This document shows, one piece after another, positions 1-10,431 of a stretch of 64,000 bases of DNA. Position numbers and translations under genes: made by a program. The notes under the pieces were generated by a model. That model worked only from the letters and a program-made list of their open reading frames with translations. It was not told the origin of the DNA and did no database searches. Origin of the DNA: Auricularia sp. M13 (taxonomy: Eukaryota; Basidiomycota; Agaricomycetes; Auriculariales; Auriculariaceae); the NCBI GenBank assembly GCA_037042915.1, contig CM073193.1, positions 7,998,001-8,062,000 of the forward strand, read 5' to 3'. The number at the start of each line of letters is the position of its first letter. Position 1 is the stretch's first letter.

Positions 1-538
1 TGGTCAACGTCGTCGACCTGATGGTGCTGGGCGACGCGGGCAAGCACCCGCACGCGCTCGACACGGACGCGTTCGAGACGCTCTTTGGGCGCAACTCGCC
101 CGTCGTGATCAACTACCACGGCTACCCGCGCGATGTCAAGGGTCTGCTGTTCTCGCGTAACCAGTCTATCACTCGCAGCCGCGTGCGTAATTTTCTTTCC
201 ACTCTCCCTTCGTCGCCTGTCTGGCTGACTGGACTTTGCGCTCGTAGTTCGAGGTGCTCGGCTACATCGAGGAGGGCACGACGACGACGCCGTGGTCGAT
301 GCTGCGCATCAACGACGCGGACCGGTTCACGATCTGCCAGCGCGCGATCGCGCTCGTCGCGGCGTTCCGGCCGCAGAGCATCGTCGCCGTGCGCGCGCAC
401 GAGCTCGAGACGTGGTTCCTGCACAAGAAGGAGCTCATGCGCAAGTACGCGCTCGAGCACGGCGAGGACTCGCCCGAGGTCGCCGGCAACCCCGCCGCGA
501 AGACGCTCATCGAGGGCGAGGAGTATTCGAAAAAGTAG
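1..538 (+). CDS. Phosphoketolase (Xfp family), C-terminal part, 5' end outside window
   Basis: Two exons are visible: 1-182 (codons start at base 3) and 248-538, separated by a 65-nt phase-0 GTGCGT-AG intron. Seen: the C-terminal sequence of xylulose-5-phosphate/fructose-6-phosphate phosphoketolase, with VNVVDLMVLGD, then HPHALD, then a VVINYHGYPRDVKGLLF block, then EEGTTTTPWSMLRINDADRF after the intron, ending in a lysine-rich tail. Family knowledge: this thiamine-diphosphate enzyme cleaves xylulose-5-P or fructose-6-P to acetyl phosphate, and in fungi feeds acetyl-CoA formation in the cytosol. The thiamine-diphosphate-binding domains lie upstream and cannot be checked here. It is convergent with the reductase gene that follows. 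Confidence 0.93.
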
Positions 539-1029
539 ATCATCGCGACACCGTCCCGGAGGTCCGCAGTTACGAAAATGCATGTGACGAGTCTGTTGTA
601 CGATTTTTCCGCGCGCGCGTGTGGACTTTGATTACAGTTAGATTAGATGTTGTACCATGAATCATGAATCGCAGTTCCTTTTCCCTCTCGCATTTTCTTT
701 CGATTTGGTGTGACCTCGAAGCTTGAAGTATGGAGACTTGGTTCCAGTTGCCGCGACTTTGTGTGGTTTCTGCTGCTGCTCGGAGACTGCGTTTCAACAC
801 GACCTTGGTGTTCTTTCAGAAAACGCACGAGTAGTACGACCGACATCCGAGGAGACTACTCGAACCTTGAGCGATGTTGGTTGCACTAACGTTGCACTGT
901 GGAATTCACAGGAGATAACACTGCGCACGCCAGTTACAGCAGCGCTTAATGTGAGTGAGGGTGCTATATTGTAGATTATACATTCCTGATACTTGCGTGC
1001 GATGAGTGTCAGAGCGATAGAAGAGGCTG
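539..1029. other. Intergenic, convergent 3' ends
   Basis: About 490 bases between two convergent genes. It should hold both 3' untranslated regions. I see no convincing coding segment, repeat or RNA gene. Confidence 0.6.
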
Positions 1030-2526
1030 TTATAACACGTCCAGGGTTCGTACGGCATCCCAATAACCCATTCTCTCCCGCTCCTTGCCCAACTTCCTGC
1101 CGTGTTCCTGCTCGACCTGGTCAATGACCTTCCAGTCGGCATAAGAGAAAACGCGTCCGGCGCCGCCTTTCTGCTGCAGCGCCGTGAGCAGCTCGGGCGG
1201 CAGCGAGAACAGCGACGCGCGGCGGTTCATGACCTCCTGCGACTGGACGTCGGCGGGCACAGCGCTGCCTTCGCCGCTGTCGCGGTAGGCGCCGACGATC
1301 TGCTGCGCGACGGCGTACGCGTCCATCATGGTGGTGTTGAGCACGCCGCGCGCGCCGTTGGCCGCCCAGCCGGACGCGAAGACGTCCGCGAGCCGCACGT
1401 CCGGCGCGCTGTACACGCGCCCCGCGCGCGTGCGCAGGCGGCCGAGCTTCGCGTCGAACCACGACCCAGCGGCGTCCGCGGCTATCGGCTCGCCCGCGTA
1501 GCCCAGCGACATGACGGTGTAGTCCGTCTGCGCTTCGACGGTCTCGCCTGTTGCCTGCGCCGTGCCGTCGGCGTCGAGGCGCGTCACGTCGAAGCGGATG
1601 GTCTTCGAGTCCGGGTCGAGGCCAGCAGGGCTGCGCATGAAGTCGAGCGAAACGGTCTTTGAGGTCGTGCCCGGTGCAGCTTTCGAGCCCGCGCGCAAGA
1701 TGTCCAGGATTCGGGACTGCTGCCGTGACAGCGAGGCGCCTGCGGTAGGGAAGAGCTCCGCAGGGATGGGGACCAGGGAGACATCGGGTATGTTCATGAG
1801 TTCGCGCAGCTCCTTCGCTGTGAACTTGACGGACGCGGGGTCGCGTCGGCCAATGATTGAGATGTGCTTGATGTCCGACTCAGACAAATGCTGCAGGACA
1901 GACTCTGGCAGGTCGTATTTCGACAACGCCGATGGCCCAGTGAGCAATATTCGTGCAATGTCGAGGGAAACGTTGCCGTGGCCAATGATAGTCATGTGAT
2001 AGGTGCCTTTGAGTCGCGGCGGTGCAGGCTGGAATGGATGCTGAGTGTACCAATGCACAATGTCGAGCGCCGGTACACAAGTCGAAGACACTCTCAAGCG
2101 CGGGTGGACTACAGGCAAGGCGCTGCCAGAAGCCAGCAGCAAATGGGTGTAGTTGGATAGCAATGATTTCAAGGGCAGATTCAGGGTATGCGAGAGCGCT
2201 TTCGGCGCTGGGGACGCTGGTGAGATGATGTTGACATTGCCGAAGAAACGGAAACGCGGGTCTTGGGCAACCGCGTCGAACTTGTGCGTGCAGTTCTGGT
2301 ATTGCGCACATTACAGCCCTGTCGCGTGCTACCTCGGCGGAGAAGGGCGCACTTTGACTTCGGGATGGTCGGGGGCGACGCCGTACCGAACGAGGCCATG
2401 CGGCGACCAGAGGCGGTCGTACATATGCACAGCGACTTCAGGGACATCTGGTAGTAGCGCCAGAACCCTGGACGCGACATAGAATGCGGACGGACCACCG
2501 CCGACGACGGCGAGCTTCAAGACCAT
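1030..2526 (-). CDS. ARH1: NADPH:adrenodoxin (ferredoxin) oxidoreductase, mitochondrial
   Basis: Model: complement of 2353-2526 joined to 1030-2295, with a 57-nt phase-0 intron; about 480 aa, normal for the family. Seen: an N-terminal FAD-binding GGGPSAFY loop followed by PHGLVRYGVAPDHPEVK, and the second dinucleotide fold at TIIGHGNVSLDIARILL followed by GRRDP. Family: a flavoenzyme passing electrons from NADPH to mitochondrial ferredoxin for iron-sulfur cluster and heme A synthesis. Odd: the ATG at 2526 places the FAD loop within ten residues of the N-terminus, so no mitochondrial presequence is present. The frame upstream of the ATG is open for about 18 codons before a stop, so a short upstream exon carrying the presequence is possible. 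Confidence 0.93.
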
Positions 2527-2685
2527 GACAAGTCCTGCTCGGCCGAGAGCGGTGACGCCGCCAAGTTCTCTGTTGTTTATTCACACGTGGCCAAGCATCC
2601 TCCAGTCGTACAACACTGCAACTCCCCAGCAAATTTCCGGTCCACAGCTATTTGCAATTAGAAAATGTTTCTCTATTGATTATAG

Positions 2686-3631
2686 TCATGCTGATAGTTT
2701 CTGTTCCTCTGCCGTCCTTCCCACCGCTCTCAATCTCGCCCGGAAAAACCAAAGGACGGAAATTGTCAACGCACCCAGTACAGCCAGCAAAAATCCCAGC
2801 AACATATTCTCCCACCCATATCCGAGGGTGTCATACAGCTCCGGCGCAAAGATCGGGAATGCAAAGCCAAGGACATAAGTCCCAAGCCGACTCGCCGCAT
2901 TGGCGCTGGCGGAGTGCGTGCTAGGGGACTCGTCGAGCAGGTACGCAAATAGGCCCTGTGTGAACATGAAGGCGCCGCAGGTGAAGACGCCGGCTCCGAC
3001 GTCGACGGCCGCCCAGTGTGCTGTAGTCTCCGCTGCCCAGGCGTACCAAAATAAGCCGATGGCTCCTGGGATGAGGCCGACTACCGTGTATGGGATGCGG
3101 TACTCTGGTACTTACAGGCTGCTGATCGGGGTGCGCGGCTCGGGCTCGACGCCAGATGAAGTCCATGAGTGGGCCACCGCCCTGAACGCAGGTGAAGGCA
3201 CCGAAAGCAATAGCGATATAGTGCAGACTAGCAGTTGTCGAGGACTGCTGGTATTCCGTCTGCCATAGAGAAGCAAAAGTCCCAAGAACAAGCGTGTAGA
3301 TCCCGAAGTCGACAGCCATGCCGAGCGCAATGAGCTGAATGATGGGTCGATGAGTCACTGCAAAAGCCGTATCGGCTTGCGTACGGCCGGACCAACTCTT
3401 GCTCCAAAGTCTTTGGAAGAGCGACGGAGAATTGCCGTCCTTGACAACCGCGTGGAGGTAGCTGCTTTGCGTCGGGGAAGCACGGGAGCGTACGATTCGT
3501 GGATGAAGAGCAATCCGAGGATGAGAACAGCGACGTCGAAGATGAATAATATCCAAAAGAGCCAAGGCCAGCTAACATGTTGAGCTGCGATGCCACCGAT
3601 GATAGGACTGAGCGCGTGACCTATAGTATTT
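2686..3631 (-). pseudogene. Decayed MFS transporter (DHA1-like), 5'-truncated and frameshifted
   Basis: Seen: the 3' half of a fungal major facilitator transporter. It begins at the TM5 motif SPIIGGIAAQHVSWPWLFW (3631 leftwards), continues through HESYAPVLPRRKA and a central-loop KPIRLLQ, then THRPIIQLIALGMA, and ends with a PEYRIPYTVVGLIPG block, SASANAASRLGTYVLG and a normal C-terminus. Frame changes are needed near 3350-3362 (between KPIRLL and THRPIIQ) and near 3105-3120 (before PEYRIP), where no normal-length intron fits. The first four membrane segments are missing: 3632-4033 contains no matching code on this strand. I infer a dead copy, once an exporter or uptake permease. Alternatives are assembly indels, though these would not explain the absent 5' half. 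Confidence 0.78.
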
Positions 3632-4033
3632 TCAAGTTTCCAACTCTATTCTCGAGTCAAGCTTTCAGGCTCGGTGTTGAAAAGGCGAAGTTTATCCACT
3701 GCATGACCAAAACCACTACGGACTCGACACGAGTTGTGTCCTGAGTTCGGAGCTTCATTTGACGTTCGAAGTCCGACTAGTAGCACGTGACTTCTGTCGT
3801 TCGCAGATTATTGGAGTGTTTATCGCCGTCCTTGTGGGTCTATGGTGCACTGAGGACTACGTAGGTGATAACCGGGCCGCATCTAATTCTCTTGGAAGCT
3901 GCCGGATGTGTGACGGCAGCCCGTCGGGATTCCGTTACGTGCGGTGTACCGCAGCGGTCACCGCGGAAAGCATCATTTATACGACAGACAGCGCCAGAGA
4001 CTTTAATCTCTTGACCTCTTTGGCGCCGCCACA
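3632..4033. other. Intergenic between MFS remnant and methyltransferase
   Basis: About 400 bases. I looked here for the missing N-terminal half of the transporter and found only short closed frames. It presumably contains the methyltransferase promoter. Confidence 0.5.
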
Positions 4034-5036
4034 ATGTCTGTAACGCATTCTGTTGCCAACGAACGATACTGGAACACTCTCAACATCAACGCGCGCTACA
4101 AGGGCGGCGAGAAGATCGGCGGGCCTGTCGCTCTGGCCCTTCTCGAGCAAAGCGGCGTGCTCGAAACGGTCAGACGCGGAGATCCTGTCAAACTTCTCGA
4201 TAACGCCTGCGGCACCGGCATCGTGTCGAGCACCTTCCACGCCGTGGCGGCTGCTGCTGCGGAATCACCCTACGAAGTGACATGCGCGGACTTCAGCGAG
4301 GCCATGCTCAACATTTGTCGGGAGCGGGCTAAGTCTGAAGGGTGGAAGAATACCGTGATCAAGCCTGCGGATGCTCAGGTCAGTATACGCAGTCTCTCCA
4401 CAACAATTAATATCGTGCTCATCTTGTTCTATTAGGACACCAAGTTACCCTCCGGCTACTTCACGCATATCGTCACTAGTATGGGATTTGGCATCTTCCC
4501 GAAGTCGGATGCTGCCTTGGACGGTATGGAGTTTCCTTGTTCGCGGCATCCAATCTTGACGATCCCGAGCAGAGCTCACACGGATGCTCGCTCCCAACGG
4601 GATCACGGGATTGACGACGTGGCACTACGCAGGCTGGCCGCTCCTCATTCAGCGCGGCCTGACACTGGCCGGCTCGTCTGTAGAACTGCCGAGCATGCTC
4701 GCCTCGTACAAGGCGAGGACCGGGTACGACTGGTCCTCCGTCGAGGTGATCGAGTCGCTCCTCACCTCGCGCGGGTACGTCGACGTCAAGGTCCAGAAGC
4801 TCTCGACGTTCCCGGAGTTCTCGAAGGACGAGATCGTAAATGGAGAAACAGGCAGAATATTGGTTAGCATCGCCATGAGCCTCCTCGCCGCCGAATCGGA
4901 CGAAACCAAGTCCACGTTAAAGGATAAGGTGCTTCCTGCCTTGGCAGACAACTGGGACGATATGTTTTCGGAGAGTAACGGAGTGTACGTTATGGAGATG
5001 ACTGCCATCGTAGCGTCCGCACGGAAGCCGGCTTGA
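4034..5036 (+). CDS. Class I SAM-dependent methyltransferase
   Basis: Three exons: 4034-4378, 4436-4523, 4573-5036; all junctions keep frame and give 298 aa. Seen: motif I as LLDNACGTGIVSS (about residues 55-67), an acidic TCADFSEAML at the end of strand 2, and PADAQDTKLP before a THIVTSMGFGIFP stretch corresponding to motif II/post-motif. These define a Rossmann-fold small-molecule methyltransferase of the UbiE/Tam type. The substrate cannot be told from sequence. It diverges from the transporter remnant next door; a methyltransferase beside an MFS gene is a typical small-metabolite arrangement, but with the transporter dead this is only a hint. Start chosen at the first ATG, giving MSVTHSVANERYWN. 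Confidence 0.88.
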
Positions 5037-5448
5037 ATGTGGCACCTTGCGCAGCGTTTCGTCTTCGACAATATCGATTCTTGTTGAACATTGGAATTTT
5101 TCGGATCAGCATTAGCAGGACGAGACGCGAGCGGCCAAGGTATCCGCAGAGAGTTCTTTGCGATGCCGACACGTCGTTGAGAAAGCAGCGGCTCCTACGG
5201 TCAGAACGCGGTCTCCCTATAACACGTCGACTGAAGCAGAATCACCAATGAGAGCGCAAGAGCTGAGAGGAAGGCAGATTAATGCAATTTAAGAGCGGCG
5301 CAGAGTCTGAAAATGAATGTAACTCTTGTCCGTGAGATGGAATGCAGAGTCGCATTAAAAAAATATGCGATCATACTGCTTCGGTGCACTGAAATTCCCT
5401 CAGCCGAGTTGTTAGCCTATCTATTGGAAAGGCTGGACTCACACAATT
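5037..5448. other. Intergenic, convergent 3' ends
   Basis: About 410 bases between convergent genes; no coding signal or repeat recognised. Confidence 0.5.
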
Positions 5449-6194
5449 CTATCGCCTGGCAAATGTCGGTTTTCTTGACGGCGCAGCACTTGCCTTGGGC
5501 GGACCAATTGCCTCCCCGTCCTCCTCCTCCTCCTTCACTTCCGGTTGCACGCTGACGGCGAGCAGGACATCATCCTGCTTCTTCCCCGCGAGTCGTATGC
5601 GTACTTGATAGTCGCCGAGCTTGGTCAATCGGCGGTGTCCTCCCTCGAACTCGATCCAGGCGGTTGGGGGTTCGAGATTCTCGAAGCCGGCCGCTTCCAG
5701 GCGCGCTTTCACGTCGTCGATGGTCACACCGCGTCCGAGGACAGCCATTCCCGGGAGAGGCTCCGCAGCCATCGCAGTGAGTGTGCGCAAGCGCTTGTTG
5801 AAGACCATCTTTGGTACGGCGCGCAATTCTGCGACTACTGTATTTGCAAGCTGAAATACAGCAAGATGAGCGCTCGCATCCATGGGACGAAGATACCACG
5901 TACTACCAAGCCCTTGCTCGATATCACCTGCGGTCCCTGGGTCCGGGTGATGTAGTTGGCTTTTCGTTGCGGATAGAGGTAGTTGCGCATGTACCCGCGC
6001 TTCACTTCTTGTATCGTTCCTGCAGAGCATGGTGAGCAAACCAGTAGGACAATCCGGTCCTAAATACCTGCTGCACCGACTGACGGAAGGTCAACTAGAA
6101 GCTGGACCTTGACAAGGCGCGGGTTGGATTTGATAAGAATTCGCGGCGCCTGCAAGCGTTTTGAGGGTAGGAAGTCCATGGCCGGCATTAACAT
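5449..6194 (-). CDS. MRPL50: Mitochondrial large-subunit ribosomal protein bL9m
   Basis: Three exons on the complement: 6068-6194, 5928-6019, 5449-5850, with introns of 48 and 77 nt; all phases agree and give about 206 aa. Seen: VKVQLLVDLPSVG, then the L9 N-domain signature GTIQEVKRGYMRNYLYPQRK (conserved GYxRNYLxP), a helical linker, and a C-domain VLGRGVTIDDVKARLE followed by LTKLGDYQVRIRL. Bacterial L9 has the same order: an N-domain binding the L1 stalk region of large-subunit rRNA, and a second globular domain. Three in-frame ATGs exist (6194, 6188, 6179); the first is used, and the basic KRLQAPRILIKSNPR segment fits a targeting region. The yeast name is given by inferred orthology. Confidence 0.88.
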
Positions 6195-6435
6195 ACTATG
6201 GAAGCGTGCCGCACATGCGTGCTGTTTAATACGAGAGGCTGCAACTGACAGCGGGCTCGCGAGGCATGGGAAAGTAGCGACATGATGGGAGCAGAAAGCA
6301 GCCTTTTCGCGAAATCAAGCTCCGCAACACTCCTTGACTCTGCTTTCCGACCTCAACGCCTTGTACAATGGGAAAATGTCCATGTGATGTGCTACGGCCC
6401 AACGGAGGAAAATATACAAAACGATAGATGTGCTC

Positions 6436-9400
6436 TCAAAACAAATTTCTCCCACTGGTGCTGGACCTCAACAGCGGCGCGTTGAACTCGACGGCACTGA
6501 CCCGGTTTCTCATCGCCCGGCTCGCCCTGTTCTCCATCGTATTCATTGCGCTCCCAATTCCGTCCTCCTCGTCGTCCGACGCAGAAGACTGGAACCCCAG
6601 CTCGTGTCTCGCGGAGCCCGACGACGACTCCGTCGATCCGCTGCTCTGCGGCTGGCCACGCTCGCGTCTCCTCTGCGTTAGCGTGCCATAGCGCAACACC
6701 GGCACGCTCGAACTTTGCCTGATCTTATCCTGCGCATAGTCCGAATGCTCCGTCTCCGAGCCGTACTTGTCAGAATGCCCGTCACTGGCGCCATCTTCGG
6801 TGCATGTCGTATCAGGCTCCAAGGACGTCGTAGTGCCCGGTGTCTGCTCTAACTTGGACTCCCCGCATATTGGGTTGCGTCGCGCCGGAGAATCGTCGTA
6901 GCGCCTGATGGTCGCGTCCCACGACGGGTCGGTGTTCGTTCGTCGCGGGCCAAACTGGTACTTCCACTGCATCGCCATCCCATTACCCGCCGGCGACGAC
7001 GTTCTCGGCGGAGAGAGAAACACGCTCTGCGCCGCCAGCCGTGGAGCGGACGGCTGCCGCTGTCGCGCGATCCACTGGCCAGGCTCCGGCGCTGCCCCAA
7101 GCCTCGCCTTCACAGGCGACGACGACACGCTCCGCGACATCCCGCCTGTAGGCGCCTGGCCACCATTCGAGGCCGCAAAGAAGCGATGGGGGGTCACAGG
7201 TGCGGACGGGGCGCGCTTGTGCGTCCTAGCAGCCGCAAGGCGCTCCTCCAGGCCTGCATCAGAGTATCGCAGCGCGAGCATGTGCTCTCCGAGCATTGCG
7301 TGTGGGTCCGACTCAGTCGCGTTGGGCATGGGCACGACGCGACGCGCGTTCACCGTCTTGATGAGAGGGTTGCTGGCAGAGGTCTGTAGCGGAGCCGGGC
7401 GCATGAAGACCGGTCGGGCATCAGGGACAGGTGGTAATCTCGAACTGGGCGGTAGAGACGCGGCGCTTCGACGGCCGGTATTCATGCTCACGGGGGGCGG
7501 GAAGCCGGCCTGGACGGTCGACGCAGCGCGCTGATGTCCATTCTGCATTCGCCCGCGCATCTCAGGGCCCACGTTTGTCCACTGTCGGCTTGAGTCTGGG
7601 CGCTGTGCAAATGGCCCCGTCGCGGGATGGGGATCTTCTTGCCTGGAAGAGGGACGTCCATCTGTGGGCGCCGTTGCCCTGTGCGGCATCATCGGTCGCA
7701 TCGGTGACTCTTCCAAGGGAGGAATTTGACTCGCGGTCCGGCCATTCTCCTGGACCTCAGGACCAATCTCCAGTACCGATATGGGCCTATCAACTTTCAG
7801 CAGCGGCAGCGGGGGATCCACAGAAAGCTGGTTAATGATCCTGAGCGGTACGCGGGTCTGCACGTCCGAAGTCAACTGGCCCGCTGATGCGCTGACGCGC
7901 AGCTCGTAGGACACCTCGACCAGTTTGCTTCGTGGAATTGATAGGGCGTCAGGCTGAAAAATGCACTCCGTCAATCAAGTGCACCATTGCCATGAAAGGC
8001 GGAGAACGTACGGGGATGACGATGAAGTGCATGAACTCGTTCGTCTCGCCTGCAGGACAGCCAGGCCACCATCCGCGCGCGCTGACGACGCCTTTTCCGC
8101 CACGGACACCCATCTCGAGCGACGTTTCTGCAACCGTCTTGCGTATCGTAGTGGTCTGACACGCGTCTGGGTCGGACTCGAAGCGAATGGCCCGCGGCGA
8201 GGACGCGTCAAGCTCTGGGTTCGGGCGGAAGACAGTGATCAACATCTGCAGAGCCAGGTGGACCGTCTTGATCTACCATCGGTCTTTAATGAGCCCAGCT
8301 CTCGGTCGAGACGGACAGGACGTACTGTCTTCTTGGTTCCATTGTCAATGGCGACCTTGACGAGGCATCGCTGGCCCGCGATCCACACCTCGCGGTACAG
8401 CATCGCAGTCAGCTTCAACTTGCCATTGCCGCCCATGAAGATGGTGCCCTCGGTCGAGGCTTGGATTGGTGTTGGAGCCTTCGCAAGGATGATCTGCGGG
8501 TTGAACGAGGGCCACACCTCCACAGGGCGGTAGAAGTGGGCAATGGACTGCGTGTTGTTCTGTACGTCCTTTACTTTGATCGAGCTGCATTTTCTCGCAT
8601 TAATCGCTTGTAGACGCACGACGCAGAAATACGCACGCCATGGCTATGTACTGCACGGTGATGCCCGTCTTGTACGAGAACACGCCCTTCGCGCCTTGGG
8701 GCCCCATGTGTCGCGGCGACCTCAGCTGGAACCGAACCTGATGTATCCCGACGCGCGCACTGCAAAATCCGTCTGCATCCGCGCCCGATGTGTATAGGCG
8801 TTGCGACTCGGTGGAAATGGCAGCAAGGTCGAAGCTAGTCTGGAAGAAGATGTTCCTGTCGTGATGAGGAATCGCTTTACGCGCGGTCAACGGTGGGCAG
8901 GACTCGCAGAGCATGCAACCTACTTTCGATCCCAACAATCCGGATCTTCGCATCACCGAGCAAAATAGCACCTTCACCGTTGGCGGGCTTGCGAACGCAC
9001 ACCTCGAGCGCGCCAGTCAGGATGCCACCCTCGACGCAAGTGTCGCTCTCGAGCAGGATGTCGACTTCGACGCGCGGCCCGCCTACCTTGCCCTGCTCCA
9101 GCGCTAGGGGTGCGGGGCTGGACAGGTCTGGCATCGACCGCGACTTCTTGAGCGTCGGGGGACGCCCAGCAGAGTCCGATAAGATGGTCGCCCCTGACTT
9201 GACCCGGGCGCGCGCGTCACCGAGCAGGGATCGAAGCTCCGCGGAGGTGCGAGCGGGCGTGCTGTAGGCGCTGAGGATGGTACCCTGGCGCGCAACCTGG
9301 AGGCCGCCGCCAGTGCTGACAGAACGTCCGTGCTGCATGTTGGACTTTGACTTTGGCGGCGAAGACGGAATGGGCGTCACGTTGATTGGCATGATGCGCT

Positions 9401-9788
9401 GCCCTGCATGGAACCCTGAGCGAGAACCGGACTGCGCGTCGAGAACGACCATAGAACCACCGCGCTCGGCTTCGACGAGGCCTTCCATTCCGCGGCTCGA
9501 CCGCATGATCACCGCGCTCGTCGACGTGGATAGAGTTGAACTGCCGCGCTCCAAAGATGGGCCCCAAAGGACACTGGGAGTCTTTCTGTGGTTATCGGAC
9601 GGGCAGCCCACGTCGTGCGCTAGCGGGGCATCGGACACGTGATCCAGCAACGAATTGAGCGAGTTGAGCGAGTTCATGCTCCACAGCGTTGAACCTTCGG
9701 TGACACAGGCCCCCGAGGGCGCGCACAAATCAATGCCCAGGCCCGACACTGTTCGCTGACGGCCCTCGGTCTGCCTGTGAGCCGACAT
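6436..9788 (-). CDS. Large arrestin-domain (alpha-arrestin-like) protein
   Basis: Five exons on the complement: 8920-9788, 8637-8855, 8326-8584, 8012-8245, 6436-7953; in frame, 1032 aa. Seen: residues 1 to about 240 are low-complexity and serine-rich. An arrestin N-lobe begins at VEVDILLESDTCVEGGILTG and continues into RNIFFQTSFDLAAIS. The C-lobe has SIKVKDVQNNTQSIAHFYRP and TNEFMHFIVIP, followed by YELRVSA. The final roughly 500 residues are disordered, rich in Ser/Pro/Arg. Family knowledge: alpha-arrestins recruit HECT ubiquitin ligases to membrane proteins to trigger endocytosis. I did not see a clear PPxY ligase-binding motif, so ligase recruitment is unproven. The first donor (GTTGCA) is weak but is the only nearby choice that keeps frame. 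Confidence 0.8.
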
Positions 9789-10431
9789 AGAGTCAGACAC
9801 GTTCGAAGGAGAGGTGGTCTCCTAACTCCTAGATATCCGCCGCGCTTTAAACTGCTTGAGCTTTTGTCAGCGCCCCGGCATCCTGACCATAGGAATGAGC
9901 TGTCGAGCTTCTGCATTAACGGTTTGGTCACAGTGGAATGGGATAGTGCGTTTTAATCTTGGGTCTTGACGGGCTGCCTATATCGCGCAAATGCGAAGCA
10001 TATATTGGTCAGATCGCCGTTGAGACTCTGGAAACCAGGGACCCGCGTGGGAGGCCTGAACGAGGGCTGTGATGTTCATATTTGCGGTGTCTGACTCGTT
10101 CAATCGGAGATAGCACGTCACGTCCAACCGCAAGATTGTCCGTGTTTGCTCAATCAACCTCTGCCAGTGCCACTGGCCTCACCATTATGATGGCATCGCC
10201 AACCTTGCAGGAACGACTGGAACAGTGGACTGGACGGGCTTCCAATATTTTGCTTAGGGTTGGCGCAACGTGAGATTTGAGTGTGGCACTGAATCTACAT
10301 ATCGTGCTGTGGGCTGACATGCCTTTTCCAGTTCGCCTTCGTCTACCAGCCTTGGTATCTCTGCATTCACCTCCCGGACTCGGGAAACCCTGGCTCTAAG
10401 GCAGCGCATCTTCAACAAGAGAGCTGCCCTC
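9789..10431. promoter_or_regulatory. Divergent intergenic region, arrestin-like / F-box gene
   Basis: About 640 bases between two divergently transcribed genes, so both promoters should lie here. I did not recognise a TATA box at the expected spacing for either gene. Confidence 0.45.
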
